Source of the DNA: Spirochaetaceae bacterium
GTDB lineage: Bacteria > Spirochaetota > Spirochaetia > DSM-27196 > SLAA01
Length of the DNA: 42,628 nucleotides
NCBI GenBank assembly: GCA_003556605.1
Contig: PWQX01000168.1
Coordinates: 1-42,628 of the forward strand
Reading direction: 5' to 3'
The notes under the pieces are model-generated. The model saw only the letters and a list, made by a program, of their open reading frames with translations, searched no databases and was not told the DNA's origin. Positions 8,557-17,431 of this stretch are shown here, one piece after another (position 1 is the first letter of the stretch; the number at the start of each line of letters is the position of its first letter). Position numbers and translations under genes: made by a program.

Positions 8557-9593
8557 GCGATACCACGCATTTGGTTGAAGTCAACGGATTGCGCAAGTAC
8601 TTCCCGATAACTGCAGGGGTTCTCCGCAGGCGGGTCGGTGATGTCAAAGCTGTGGAGAGTATTTCGTTTGGCATTGAGCAGGGCGAAACGCTCGGGCTGG
8701 TGGGAGAATCGGGTTGCGGTAAGACCACTACCGGGCGCCTCCTGTTGGGGTTGATGAAACCGACTGCAGGTACGGTGGTTTTCGACGGCCACAAGATTTT
8801 TGAATTAACGAGAGAGGAAATGCGCAAGCTGCGCCGGGATATGCAGATCATTTTCCAGGATCCGTTCTCCTCGTTGCACCCGCGCATGCGGGTGGGCGAG
8901 CTCATCGGCGAACCGATCCGCTTTCACGAGCTGCTCGACAGTAGGCAGGCAATAAACCGGCGTGTTGACGAACTGATGGAAGTTGTTGGGCTGTCGCCGG
9001 AGTACCGAAATCGTTATCCGCACGAGTTCAGCGGAGGGCAACGGCAGCGAATTGGTATTGCACGGGCACTCGCCGTTAACCCGAAGTTCCTCGTGTGCGA
9101 CGAACCGGTTTCGGCGCTCGATGTCTCGATCCAGGCGCAGGTGCTCAATCTCCTAGAAGACCTGCAGGATCAATTCAACCTGACCTACCTGTTCATCGCC
9201 CATGACCTCAGCGTAGTACGGCACGCGTGCGTTCGGATCGCGGTGATGTATCTCGGCAGGATCGTCGAGGTAGCGGAAAGCGAGACCCTGTTTGAGCAGC
9301 CGCTGCACCCATACTGCGAGGCTTTGCTTTCGGCCATACCGATTCCGGAGCCTGACGTTGCACGGCGTCAGATCCTGGTGCCCGGCGATGTTCCGAGTCC
9401 GGCGAATCCGCCGGCCGGGTGTCACTTCCATCCGCGCTGCAGATACGCTGTCGATCGCTGTCATGCTGAGGTTCCGGAGCTCCGTAACTTCGAGGCATCT
9501 GCCGCCGATGGCTCACCACGGCAGGTAGCCTGTCATCGTGCCGACGAGCTTCAGTTGCAGAGCCCAAAGGCGACGACTGCATCCAAGGCGTGA
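8553..9593 (+). CDS. dppF: Peptide ABC transporter ATP-binding protein DppF
   Basis: 346 aa partner ATPase of DppD. Walker [14 protein letters not shown]-loop [14 protein letters not shown], signature [15 protein letters not shown], Walker [13 protein letters not shown], switch IAHDLSVV, and the C-terminal oligopeptide-transporter domain with [15 protein letters not shown]. The family-typical N-terminal GLRKYFPI and long KAVESISF approach are present. The ATG at 8553 forms ATGA with the dppD stop. It completes a full A-B-C-D-F importer; the next gene (2-hydroxyacid dehydrogenase) is 106 nt downstream on the same strand. Confidence 0.93.
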   Translation: MSDTTHLVEVNGLRKYFPITAGVLRRRVGDVKAVESISFGIEQGETLGLVGESGCGKTTTGRLLLGLMKPTAGTVVFDGHKIFELTREEMRKLRRDMQIIFQDPFSSLHPRMRVGELIGEPIRFHELLDSRQAINRRVDELMEVVGLSPEYRNRYPHEFSGGQRQRIGIARALAVNPKFLVCDEPVSALDVSIQAQVLNLLEDLQDQFNLTYLFIAHDLSVVRHACVRIAVMYLGRIVEVAESETLFEQPLHPYCEALLSAIPIPEPDVARRQILVPGDVPSPANPPAGCHFHPRCRYAVDRCHAEVPELRNFEASAADGSPRQVACHRADELQLQSPKATTASKA

Positions 9594-9699
9594 AAGCCGG
9601 CTGTTTCCCCTGCGCGGCGGTGAAGCGCTTTGTATCTGCCCCAAGAACCCTGTCAGATCGGGTTCCTGCGAGAAGCTTGCGAGAAAGGGAGAGAACAGC

Positions 9700-10758
9700 A
9701 TGAAAGCAAATTACACCGTTGCGATTGAAAGAGACATCAGCGAGAAATCACCCGGCTTCCGTGATCAGGTAACGCGTCTGACGACCGACGGGCGGTTCAA
9801 TGTGCGGTTTCTGGAGCAGCCGGGTTCCGCGCACAGCGACGTCTTTTCGGCCGAGGAATTGTCGGACGTAGATATGCTCATCCTCATGGGGCGGCGCCGC
9901 ATCGAGGCATCATCGCTTGACGGGGCGGACCGTCTCAGCTGGATCGGCCGCTTTGGAGCGGGATTCGACACGGTAAACAAGGACGCCTGCAGTGCCCGGG
10001 GGGTTATGCTCAGCAATGCTCCGCATGGCGTTCAGCAATCCGTCGCGGAACTCGTTATGGCGTATATCTTTGCTCAGGCGACCAGGCTGGTCTTCTTCGA
10101 CCGATACATCCGCAAGAATGGCTTCGGCAAAAAGGCTCTCTACTCGACCCGCTGTGTAGCCGCGCAGACGTTAGGCGTGCTCGGCTGCGGTGGTATTGCG
10201 CAGCGTCTTGTTCAACTCATGCAACCGTTCGGGATGACTGCAGTTGCGTACGACCCGTATGCCGATGAGTCGGCGCTGGCGGCGGATGGTATTGAGCTGC
10301 TCAGCCTGGAAGACCTCTTGAAACGCTCGGACTTCGTAAGCGTACACGTTCCGCTCACCAGTTCCACGAGAGGGATGCTCACCGAGCAACACTTCCACAT
10401 GATGAAACCCACCGCCCATTTCATCAACACTAGCCGCGGGGGGATTTACTCCGACGCGGTACTCGCACGCGTGCTGAACGACGGCGTGATTGCCGGAGCA
10501 GCTGTAGACGTTTTCGAGCGTGAGCCCGATGTTGAGGGAAACCCGCTGCTAGCATGCGAACGCGCGATCGTTACTCCCCATGTGGCGGGCACTGCGAACA
10601 ACATAGACGCCATCGCCATGGTGATGGCGTCTCTGGTGGACTCGGTGTTCAATATTGCCGACGGCGAGCTGCCGGGCAGTATTGTGAACCCCGAGTCGGT
10701 TGCCGGAGATATTCCGCCGCAGAAGCTCTCAACGTCGTTTACTTCAACTTCGCGCTGA
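9700..10758 (+). CDS. D-isomer-specific 2-hydroxyacid dehydrogenase
   Basis: 352 aa NAD(P)-dependent oxidoreductase interconverting a 2-ketoacid and a D-2-hydroxyacid. The catalytic set is present: Arg246 in INTSRGG, Glu275 in DVFEREP and His294 in TPHVAG. The Rossmann fingerprint is GCGGIA (162-167), an Ala replacing the last Gly, followed by the Asp of AYDPYAD, which favours NAD. The start is the ATG at 9700 after a GAAAGGGAG site; the longer upstream frame is not plausible. It sits right behind the dpp operon, so its substrate probably derives from what that transporter imports. The relatives are a mix of phosphoglycerate-, glyoxylate- and hydroxypyruvate-reductase-like enzymes, and specificity cannot be set. 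Confidence 0.88.
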   Translation: MKANYTVAIERDISEKSPGFRDQVTRLTTDGRFNVRFLEQPGSAHSDVFSAEELSDVDMLILMGRRRIEASSLDGADRLSWIGRFGAGFDTVNKDACSARGVMLSNAPHGVQQSVAELVMAYIFAQATRLVFFDRYIRKNGFGKKALYSTRCVAAQTLGVLGCGGIAQRLVQLMQPFGMTAVAYDPYADESALAADGIELLSLEDLLKRSDFVSVHVPLTSSTRGMLTEQHFHMMKPTAHFINTSRGGIYSDAVLARVLNDGVIAGAAVDVFEREPDVEGNPLLACERAIVTPHVAGTANNIDAIAMVMASLVDSVFNIADGELPGSIVNPESVAGDIPPQKLSTSFTSTSR

Positions 10759-10799
10759 GCAGCCCAAGGACTACCGCTGATAGGAGCTGGAACAGCGGT

Positions 10800-11010
10800 A
10801 TGGCGCGTGTGCTTGTGAAATATGGATTTGACGAAGCACGTGCGCATGAATCCGCGACCTTATTCGCGGTCAATACCGCCGCTGGTGTTGCGTCGCTTGG
10901 CGTGAGTTGATAGACCAGACCATCGCCGATATCAAGGCTTCCGCGCCGGTATCGAACAAGTGCCAATTATGTATCCCGGAGAGTCGGAGCTTACTACTCT
11001 CCGTTGGTGA
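10800..11010 (+). pseudogene. Remnant of an Ldh-family (malate/ureidoglycolate type) dehydrogenase
   Basis: Two ends of one protein family are joined with the middle gone. 10800-10910 encodes RVLVKYGFDEARAHESATLF then a short AVNTAAGVASLGV, matching the N-terminal helix of the Ldh_2 family (YiaK, AllD type; normal form ...LFAENTRDGVYSHGVNRF). It hits a stop just where the catalytic SHG/NRF region should be. After the stop, DQTIADIKASAPV and, one frame over (10960-11007), VPIMYPGESEL match the C-terminal tail (family form ...PV...VRYPGERTL). About 250 internal residues are missing. Based on remembered family patterns, not alignment. Confidence 0.6.
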
Positions 11011-11188
11011 CTGAGAGGGCAGGTGGGCCGGGCCCGCGTGGTTTGTGAACACAAACCGCAGACTTGCTATCGGATTGACAGCTCCCGTCATGATAGCGCA
11101 AATTGTAGCGGACAACGAAGTCGGGCTCTGCGTTCACGGCGCCGCACGTACCGACACGAGAATCGAGCGATCCGGAGGAGGAACCCAC

Positions 11189-12457
11189 ATGCGGCAGGAT
11201 AGAAGGAATCTGCCTGACGATTCCGATATTCTCTTGAAGGATGGGCGTGTTATAGACCCTTCGCAGAATCTGGATGCCGTGCGCGACGTCTTGATTCAGG
11301 ACGGTTGCGTGACACGGGTCGGACCGTCGATTACTCATTCGGGGGACTGCTGCGTTGTCGACGTGTCTGACTGCATCGTGACCCCGGGTCTTGTTGATCT
11401 GCATGCGCACTTGTTTCACACCGCAGGCAACCCCGACGCATGGGCGGGCGACTTCAGCATAGACCCGGACGCATTCAGTTTTCGATCGGGCGTCACCACT
11501 ATGGTGGATACCGGCAGCGCAGGATGGAGAAATTTCGATCTTTTCCGTACCACAGTGATTGACCGTGTCCGGACCAAAGTCTTTGCGTTGATAAACATCG
11601 CAAGTTACGGAATGGTAACCGAGATGGTAGAGCAGTGGCCTGCCGATTTCTCGCCCGAGAAGTGTGTCGCCGCAGCAAGCCGGCACTCAGACGTGGTGGT
11701 TGGATTCAAGACCGCCCATTATGCGCACCCCGACTGGCTGTCGGTAGACAGCGTGCTCGAAGCCGGTTCTTCAGCCGAATTGCCGGTGATGGTTGATTTC
11801 GGATATTTCCAAAAGGAGCGCCCCTACTGGCAGCTGGTGTGCGAGAAGCTGAGAGCCGGAGACATTAGTACACACTGTTATCGCGGACCCGTGCCCGTCA
11901 TCGATGAGAATGGCCGGGTATACGACTACCTGTACTATGCGCGGGAGAAAGGCGTACTGTTCGATCTTGGACATGGTGCCGGTAGTTTTCTTTTCAGGAA
12001 CGCGGTTCCGGCAGTAGCGCAAGGATTCCCGCCGGACACTATCTCCACCGATCTGCACGTGTTGTCAATGAATCGGCGCATGATAGACATGCCGACCACT
12101 ATGTCGAAGTTTCTTGCAATGGGCATGCCGGTGCCCGAGGTTATTAGACGCACCACAATCAATCCTGCCGCCGCGATTGGAAGAACCGAGATTGGAACGC
12201 TGAAAACCGGCGTTGCCGCCGACGTCGCAGTGTGGAGGATCGAGAACGGGGATTTCAGATTCAGCGATAGTCAAGGGGGGCGTCTGGCAGGGTCGGAACG
12301 CTTCTGCTGCGAGGCCACTCTGCGTGCCGGAAAAGTAGTCTGGGATCTCAACGCACGTTTCGAGACAGACTACGAGAGATTACCGGATGACTGTGGTATT
12401 CGAGCGGGTCGGGAGTTTCTTACCAGGCCTCCGGAGGGTTACCCGCTCGGATCATAA
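11189..12457 (+). CDS. Amidohydrolase/deacetylase-family metallohydrolase (dihydroorotase-like)
   Basis: 422 aa amidohydrolase-superfamily enzyme, closest in pattern to the EF0837/Atu3266 group, often labelled dihydroorotase, which acts on N-acyl or O-acetyl small acids. Metal and catalytic elements: His72-x-His74 (DLHAHLF), Lys174 (the likely carboxylated bridge in VVGFKTAHY), His229 (DISTHCYRG), His262 (DLGHGAGSF) and Asp288 (TISTDLH). Odd point: the strand-5 ligand, normally His in an MVHIG-like stretch, is Asp203 here (VMVDFGY). The start ATG at 11189 follows GGAGGAGG; the longer open frame upstream is non-coding. Located after the dpp operon and its dehydrogenase, it could deacylate the imported compound. 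Function beyond the superfamily is inferred. Confidence 0.85.
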   Translation: MRQDRRNLPDDSDILLKDGRVIDPSQNLDAVRDVLIQDGCVTRVGPSITHSGDCCVVDVSDCIVTPGLVDLHAHLFHTAGNPDAWAGDFSIDPDAFSFRSGVTTMVDTGSAGWRNFDLFRTTVIDRVRTKVFALINIASYGMVTEMVEQWPADFSPEKCVAAASRHSDVVVGFKTAHYAHPDWLSVDSVLEAGSSAELPVMVDFGYFQKERPYWQLVCEKLRAGDISTHCYRGPVPVIDENGRVYDYLYYAREKGVLFDLGHGAGSFLFRNAVPAVAQGFPPDTISTDLHVLSMNRRMIDMPTTMSKFLAMGMPVPEVIRRTTINPAAAIGRTEIGTLKTGVAADVAVWRIENGDFRFSDSQGGRLAGSERFCCEATLRAGKVVWDLNARFETDYERLPDDCGIRAGREFLTRPPEGYPLGS

Positions 12458-12524
12458 GAGCTGTCGATGCGACCGGTGGCATTGTATTCTTTCTCTGTAG
12501 ACGACCCAAACGGGGATCCCCGGC

Positions 12525-13544
12525 TCACTCCCGTCTCGGCGGCATGTTTACCGCGCGCGCGCGTCTTTCCGGCATGGTATTTTCCATCGTGGCCGGGTAC
12601 CGCTCCGGAAGGCGGGATACGTCGCTAAGACGCCGGTGCGCGGCATTAGGCAGCGTCCAACCGGCGGCGCCGAGGTTATCGGCAAGCTGTTCGGGCGTCC
12701 GGGCTCCAACGATGACCGACGCGACCGCGTCTTGCTCGGCTACCCACCGCAATGAAACCTGCGCCGGGCTTCGGCCGATTTCTTCGGAGACCGAGAGAAC
12801 GGCTGCGAGGGTGTCGTCTGCGGAAGGCGGAAACAGCGCGTCGTGCCAGACCCAGCGTTCCTCAGATCGAGAGCCGGTCGCCTTGCGCATGCCGGGTCTG
12901 TACTTCCCGCTCAAGAAGCCGCCGGCCAACGGGGACCACGCGACTATTCCCAGCCTCTTATCCAGACAGAGCGGCACAAGCTCCTGCTCAATATCACGCA
13001 CGACAAGGTTATAATGCGCCTGATAACACACGAAACGCTCGAGCCCATGCAGACGGCTGACCCACATCGCATCGCACAATCGCCACGCCGAATAGTTGCT
13101 GCACGCAACGTATCGCACTTTGCCGGAGCGGACAAGATCGTCCAGCGCGCGGAGCGTTTCTTCGATCGTGGTCTCGATATCGAGATGATGAATGTAGTAC
13201 ACATCGATGAAGTCGGTCTTAAGTCTCCTAAGGCTCTCCTCGACGGCGTTCATAACGTGGATGCGCGACCCACCCGAATCGTTGACGCCGGAACCGATCG
13301 GGTTGAAGAACTTCGTCGCAACGAATGCGTCTTTGCGTCTCGAGGCGAGCGCCGTTCCAAGAATCTCCTCCGAGCGTCCGCCGGCGTATGCATCGGCAGT
13401 GTCGAAGAAATTGATGCCCGCATCCCAAGCCATATCGATCATTCTCTTCGCGTTGACTTCGTCAGTTGATCTTCCAAATGTCATCGTTCCCAAACAGATT
13501 TCCGACACTTTTGCGCCGCACGATCCCAGCCTGTTATACGTCAT
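12525..13544 (-). CDS. Aldo/keto reductase
   Basis: 339 aa NADPH-dependent oxidoreductase of the AKR superfamily, (beta/alpha)8 barrel. The catalytic tetrad is visible: Asp48 and Tyr53 (FFDTADAYAGG), Lys78 (VATKFF) and His119 (VYYIHHLD). The cofactor-binding end has SVIVGARTPEQL. Most like the AKR11/YdhF/Tas-type reductases of unknown substrate. The start is the ATG at 13544, preceded by GAGGAG and AGAGG; the frame is open 41 codons further up, but that part is not family-like. Convergent with the amidohydrolase gene; stand-alone. Confidence 0.9.
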   Translation of the reverse strand: MTYNRLGSCGAKVSEICLGTMTFGRSTDEVNAKRMIDMAWDAGINFFDTADAYAGGRSEEILGTALASRRKDAFVATKFFNPIGSGVNDSGGSRIHVMNAVEESLRRLKTDFIDVYYIHHLDIETTIEETLRALDDLVRSGKVRYVACSNYSAWRLCDAMWVSRLHGLERFVCYQAHYNLVVRDIEQELVPLCLDKRLGIVAWSPLAGGFLSGKYRPGMRKATGSRSEERWVWHDALFPPSADDTLAAVLSVSEEIGRSPAQVSLRWVAEQDAVASVIVGARTPEQLADNLGAAGWTLPNAAHRRLSDVSRLPERYPATMENTMPERRARAVNMPPRRE

Positions 13545-14088
13545 ACCTCTGCACTCCTCGTAACTATGATTCTTGCATCCAGGCCCATCGAGGAGCAGCC
13601 CATCATAATCCTCACTCGCGGGAATCCCGTCATCCGCTAGCTGAGGCTGCTGCGAAGCCTTTCTCATACGCGATCGAGGACTTCAAAAGACCTTATTGCG
13701 CAATCCTTTCCGCTCGTGAGCACTATTACCGTTTCGTGAAATCGCTCGTGAGTTCAACCTCTTCACAGTAACGAGTTCATCTTCGGCTATCAAGGCGTAG
13801 CCTCGTCTTTTGCAACGATGAGGTTCAACGATGAGGTTCGCATGAACCGATTACGCGGGGCGGGACTACGAGAAGCGGCTCACCTGCCTTGTACTTATTA
13901 CGCTGAATGCCGGCAAACGCACACACACACACCGATGGTCTCATATGATACACTGACCTTCTTGTGCATGCAGCTGGTAACCAAGCCTAACTGCACCCTT
14001 GCGGGATAAGCGAGTTGGGTGGTCTCTAGCGGCAGCGCTTCCGACCCCGGCAGATTGCACCGGGATCAGGGGGCTTACGGAGGACGCT
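13545..14088. other. Non-coding gap with simple repeats
   Basis: About 540 bases. It contains a tandem 13-bp duplication (CAACGATGAGGTT at 13813-13825 and 13826-13838) and a short (AC)n run around 13919-13932. The only recognisable control element is the GGAGG ribosome site for the gene at 14089. I see no RNA gene or supported coding region. Confidence 0.5.
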
Positions 14089-15246
14089 ATGAACACGCCT
14101 ATTACCTTCGATAACCTTGAAGTCGGCTATGATATCCCGGCGCTGCCGGGAATGCCCGAGAGCGAGATCCAAACACCCTGCCTTGTGGTCGATCTCGACG
14201 CTCTTGAGCGAAACATTGCAAGAATGCGTGAGTTCTGTTCCGGGGCGGGGGTACGCCACCGCGCACACGCCAAGATGCATAAATCCGTGGACGTCGCGCT
14301 CTATCAGATCAAGCTCGGCAAAGCTTGCGGCGTGTGCTGCCAGAAAGTGAGCGAGGCCGAGGTCTTCGCGCGCAGCGGGGTACGAGATATTCTAGTGTCC
14401 AACGAGGTGCGCGATCCGCTCAAGATCGACCGCCTGGTACAACTGCCGAGGCTCGGCACACGTACCGCCGTGTGCATTGACGATTCGGAAAACGTCGCCG
14501 ACCTGTCGGGGGCGGCCGTAAGACACGGCACCGAGATCGAAGTGCTTGTGGAAATCGACTGCGGCGGCAACCGTTGCGGAGTGGCTTCCGGAAAGCCGGC
14601 GGTTGATCTTGCGAAGGCAGTAGCTCGTGCACCGAACCTAGTCTTTGCGGGCCTGCAGGCCTATCAAGGTGCAGCCCAGCAAGTCCATGACTACGCCGAG
14701 CGTAAAGCTATGGCCGACAAAGCTATCTCCAGGGTCCGCGAGACAGTCGATATGCTGAAAGCCGAAGGACTGGCATGCAATACCGTCAGCGGCGGCGGAA
14801 CGGGCACGTATCATTTCGACGGCAATTCGGGCGTTTACAACGAACTGCAATGCGGCTCTTACGCCTTCATGGACGCCGCCTATAAGCGCATAAAGGACAA
14901 GAACGGAAACCCTATCAGCGAGTTTGCCAATGCGCTGTTCATCCTTTGTTCGGTGATGAGCCACGCCAAGGCGGACAAGGCAATCGTGGATGCGGGGCTC
15001 AAGGTACAGTCGGTGGACAGCGGCCTGCCGGTGGTGTTCGGTCGCGATGATGTGGAATACATCAAATGTTCCGACGAGCACGGCGCGGTGGCGGACCCGA
15101 ACGGTGCTCTGAAGGTGGGCGACAAGCTCAGGCTGGTGCCTGGTCACTGCGACCCCACCTGTAATCTGCATGACTGGTACGTCGGGGTGCGCGGCGGCAG
15201 GGTCCAAACCCTTTGGCCCGTCAGCGCCCGCGGCAAGATCTACTAG
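14089..15246 (+). CDS. DSD1-family PLP enzyme (D-serine dehydratase / D-threonine aldolase type)
   Basis: 385 aa, fold-type III (alanine-racemase-like barrel) PLP enzyme acting on D-beta-hydroxy amino acids. The PLP lysine is Lys62 in the RAHAKMHKS motif (family RPHxKTHK). The metal site near the C-terminus is His353-x... with Cys354 in VPGHCDPTCN, typical of the Zn/Mn-dependent D-serine dehydratase and D-threonine aldolase group. The ATG at 14089 follows GGAGG; the preceding in-frame TTG (13999) lacks a site. Products would be pyruvate plus ammonia (D-Ser) or glycine plus an aldehyde (D-Thr); the sequence does not separate these. Next to an L-threonine-aldolase-like gene, so both stereoisomers of a hydroxy amino acid could be handled. 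Confidence 0.88.
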   Translation: MNTPITFDNLEVGYDIPALPGMPESEIQTPCLVVDLDALERNIARMREFCSGAGVRHRAHAKMHKSVDVALYQIKLGKACGVCCQKVSEAEVFARSGVRDILVSNEVRDPLKIDRLVQLPRLGTRTAVCIDDSENVADLSGAAVRHGTEIEVLVEIDCGGNRCGVASGKPAVDLAKAVARAPNLVFAGLQAYQGAAQQVHDYAERKAMADKAISRVRETVDMLKAEGLACNTVSGGGTGTYHFDGNSGVYNELQCGSYAFMDAAYKRIKDKNGNPISEFANALFILCSVMSHAKADKAIVDAGLKVQSVDSGLPVVFGRDDVEYIKCSDEHGAVADPNGALKVGDKLRLVPGHCDPTCNLHDWYVGVRGGRVQTLWPVSARGKIY

Positions 15247-15363
15247 CACCATGGAAGGCAGAAAGCGGGATGTCACTGACCGCATCACTGCGCCGCCGTG
15301 TCAGCAGCACAGACAATAGCGATACAAGCAGTCGGAACTAGTTCTCACGATAAACGGCTAGTC

Positions 15364-15391
15364 TTGTCACTCCCAAGTCCAACACTATACG
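15364..15391 (+). promoter_or_regulatory. Candidate promoter upstream of the threonine-aldolase-like gene
   Basis: TTGTCA (15364-15369), 16-nt spacer, TATACG (15386-15391), about 70 nt before the start codon. Confidence 0.4.
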
Positions 15392-15462
15392 ATGGCCGCA
15401 ATACCCTGCGTCTCGGTTTTAGGACTCAGGCCACCAAGCCGCACCATTAGGGAGGTACATGT

Positions 15463-16572
15463 ATGGCAACGGGAAAACCGCCGTCAAGCGCCGCAGCAGC
15501 GCGTATTGACCTATATAGCGATACCGTCACCCGTCCCGGCCAAGGGATGCGGCGCGCCATCGCCGAGGCCGAGGTGGGTGACGAGCAGCACCGATTGGAC
15601 CCTACGGTGAACCGCTTGGTCGAGCGTGTGAGCGAGCTACTTGGCGCCGAGGACGCGCTATTTCTGCCCTCGGGGACCATGTGCAACATGATTTCCCTGC
15701 GCGTTCACTGCAGTCTCGGAGACGAGGCGATTACGGACCGTTCGGCGCACATACGCGTAAATGAATCAGGCGGTCCCGCAGCACTTGCGGGGGTGAACAT
15801 CGCTACTATCGACGGAGATAAAGGCGTCTTCACTGCTCACCAATTGCGAGAGGCTATTCGGCCTATCGGGAATCACTTTCCAAGATCACGGTGTGTGATC
15901 ATTGAGCAAACCGCGAATCTCACCGGCGGTGTGATCTGGCCGATTGAAACGATTCGCGAGGTTTGTGATACAGCGAAGAAGTTCGGACTTTCGTGTCATA
16001 TGGACGGCGCGCGGCTTTTCAACGCGGTTGTGGAGACGGGCGTTCCCGGATCCGAGTTCTGCCGTTCTTTTGACTCAGCCTGGATTGATTTCAGTAAAGG
16101 TCTCGGCGCTCCGGTGGGCGCGGCACTCACCGGCAGTGCAGATTTCATTCGGGAGGCTTGGCGTTTCAAGCACCAGTTCGGCGGCGCGATGCGACAATCC
16201 GGCATAGTTGCAGCGGCGGCCCTTTATGCAATTGAGCACAACATCACCAGATTGGCTGATGACCACCGCAACGCTCGCCGATTCGCAGAGATTCTTCGAG
16301 ACGCGCCGGGGATCACCGTTGAACCGGTGCATACGAACATGGTGTTCTTCACCGTTGGCGGCCGGAACGTTCTAGATCAAGCCGAGCCTGATAATACTAG
16401 TACGTTCACGCCTGCCCGAGTATTCGCGGACGCAGCGCTCAACCAAGGCGTTCGTTTCTCGGTAGTAGGTCCTAGGCGCCTGCGTGCCGTAACTCATCTT
16501 GATGTCACGAGTCACCAGGTAGAAGAGGCGGCCAAGATCGCACTACAGATCGCGAAGTCAAGCGTGATATGA
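15463..16572 (+). CDS. ltaE: Low-specificity L-threonine aldolase family enzyme (beta-eliminating lyase)
   Basis: 369 aa, fold-type I PLP enzyme that would split L-threonine or L-allo-threonine into glycine and acetaldehyde. Visible: the N-terminal DLYSDTVTRPGQGMRRA, LDPTVNRLVERVSELLG, substrate-side FLPSGTMCN, a stacking His96, EQTANLTGG, Asp181 in MDGARLFN and the PLP Lys212 in DFSKGLGAP. The ATG at 15463 has GGAGG 7 nt upstream (another ATG at 15459 is out of frame). A little longer than E. coli LtaE. Downstream of the DSD1-family gene on the same strand with a 216-nt gap, probably with its own promoter. The gene symbol marks the family only. Confidence 0.88.
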   Translation: MATGKPPSSAAAARIDLYSDTVTRPGQGMRRAIAEAEVGDEQHRLDPTVNRLVERVSELLGAEDALFLPSGTMCNMISLRVHCSLGDEAITDRSAHIRVNESGGPAALAGVNIATIDGDKGVFTAHQLREAIRPIGNHFPRSRCVIIEQTANLTGGVIWPIETIREVCDTAKKFGLSCHMDGARLFNAVVETGVPGSEFCRSFDSAWIDFSKGLGAPVGAALTGSADFIREAWRFKHQFGGAMRQSGIVAAAALYAIEHNITRLADDHRNARRFAEILRDAPGITVEPVHTNMVFFTVGGRNVLDQAEPDNTSTFTPARVFADAALNQGVRFSVVGPRRLRAVTHLDVTSHQVEEAAKIALQIAKSSVI

Positions 16573-16620
16573 TTTGCTCGGCCCAGCTGCACGCTACCAT
16601 CGGCGCAAGACAACGAAGGC

Positions 16621-16692
16621 GGTACCGTAAAGGTCACCGATATTGAAATAGTCGGCGACCGTATTCTCTTATCCGGGCGATTCAGTCGGTTT
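16621..16692 (+). pseudogene. Possible N-terminal scrap of an enolase-superfamily gene
   Basis: A rightward frame reads GTVKVTDIEIVGDRILLSGR then FSRF, which resembles the opening strand of mandelate-racemase-type enzymes (MKITDIEV...PL..PF) but has no start codon and no continuation. It abuts the end of the leftward RraA-like gene. Very short; may be chance. Confidence 0.2.
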
Positions 16693-17404
16693 ATATCTTC
16701 CCAGATCTCAGCCGTAGCATCTCGGATCGCCACGCTCTCAGTTGTTCCACGGTCACTTGACCGTCGGCAACGCTTCGGCACCCATCAAGCACCGGTTTTT
16801 CCGCATTCTGGGTAGCTCTACACGCATCCGCAAGCTCATGAGCAACTTCGGAGGGTATAAGAACAACACCGTGCCTATCCGCGTGCAGTAAATCATTCGG
16901 GTATACCGTCAACCCTGCAAAATGGACAGGAACGTCTACCTGCTCAACGTGAACGTATCCGTGCGAAACCAGCACGCAGGAGGCGAAATAGGCAAATCCC
17001 AGAGCCGAGACTTCATCAAGATCTCGCACCCCCCCGTTTGTGATAGTACCCGAGCACCCAAGCGCTTTGTGGGTATGCGCCTGAACCTCCCCCCAGAAAG
17101 ACCCCAGCGGAGTTTCGTCTACATCCTGTATGACCGCTATGGTTGGATCGGGACTATCCTTGACCAGCTGGTAGTATTCGAACAGCAATTCCTTCTGCTC
17201 TTGGGTTGCCGGCTGACGCGTGGATATCTTCGCGGTGCACGCGTACCCCACCAGGGGGGACATTTCCGGAAACATCGAGCCGACTTTGGGACTCATGAAT
17301 CCTTCCGTGCGGGCACGGAGATTAAACCGTTCGATCGCGTTGGCAACAGTGGGACTGTCGAACATCGCCAGTTCCTCAACTTGCGCCTTAGTTAATAGTT
17401 TCAT
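16691..17404 (-). CDS. RraA-family protein (possible 4-hydroxy-4-methyl-2-oxoglutarate aldolase-like)
   Basis: 237 aa. The RraA/MenG-like fold covers either a class II pyruvate aldolase or RNase E inhibitor-like proteins. Family patches: FDSPTVANAI (~15), GYACTAKI (~54), PLGSFWGEV (~106-114), TNGGVRDLDEV (~134-144, with the Arg-Asp pair that binds substrate and metal in HMG/CHA aldolase) and the closing DLLHADRHGVVLIP. In a catabolic setting beside hydroxyacid dehydrogenases, an aldolase or decarboxylase of an oxo-acid is more plausible than RNA regulation. The ATG at 17404 follows AGGAGT. Directly upstream lies a broken 2-hydroxyacid dehydrogenase remnant and then a good promoter. Confidence 0.82.
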   Translation of the reverse strand: MKLLTKAQVEELAMFDSPTVANAIERFNLRARTEGFMSPKVGSMFPEMSPLVGYACTAKISTRQPATQEQKELLFEYYQLVKDSPDPTIAVIQDVDETPLGSFWGEVQAHTHKALGCSGTITNGGVRDLDEVSALGFAYFASCVLVSHGYVHVEQVDVPVHFAGLTVYPNDLLHADRHGVVLIPSEVAHELADACRATQNAEKPVLDGCRSVADGQVTVEQLRAWRSEMLRLRSGKI

Positions 17405-17431
17405 GAAAGCACTCCTACTTGCTTCCGAGCG

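Noticed and set aside
12511-12522. CGGGGATCCCCG palindrome between the amidohydrolase and aldo/keto reductase genes as a terminator
   Set aside because: As a hairpin it has at most a 4-bp stem with a usable loop and no proper T-run; too weak to call.
13466-13771. 101-codon rightward frame with an IEDFKRPYCAIL stretch resembling the start of a dihydroxy-acid dehydratase
   Set aside because: The first part is antisense to the aldo/keto reductase, the similarity covers about 12 residues and no further IlvD landmark follows.
13813-13838. Tandem CAACGATGAGGTT considered as a CRISPR-like or recombination repeat
   Set aside because: Only two adjacent copies without spacers and with no associated genes; simple slippage explains it.
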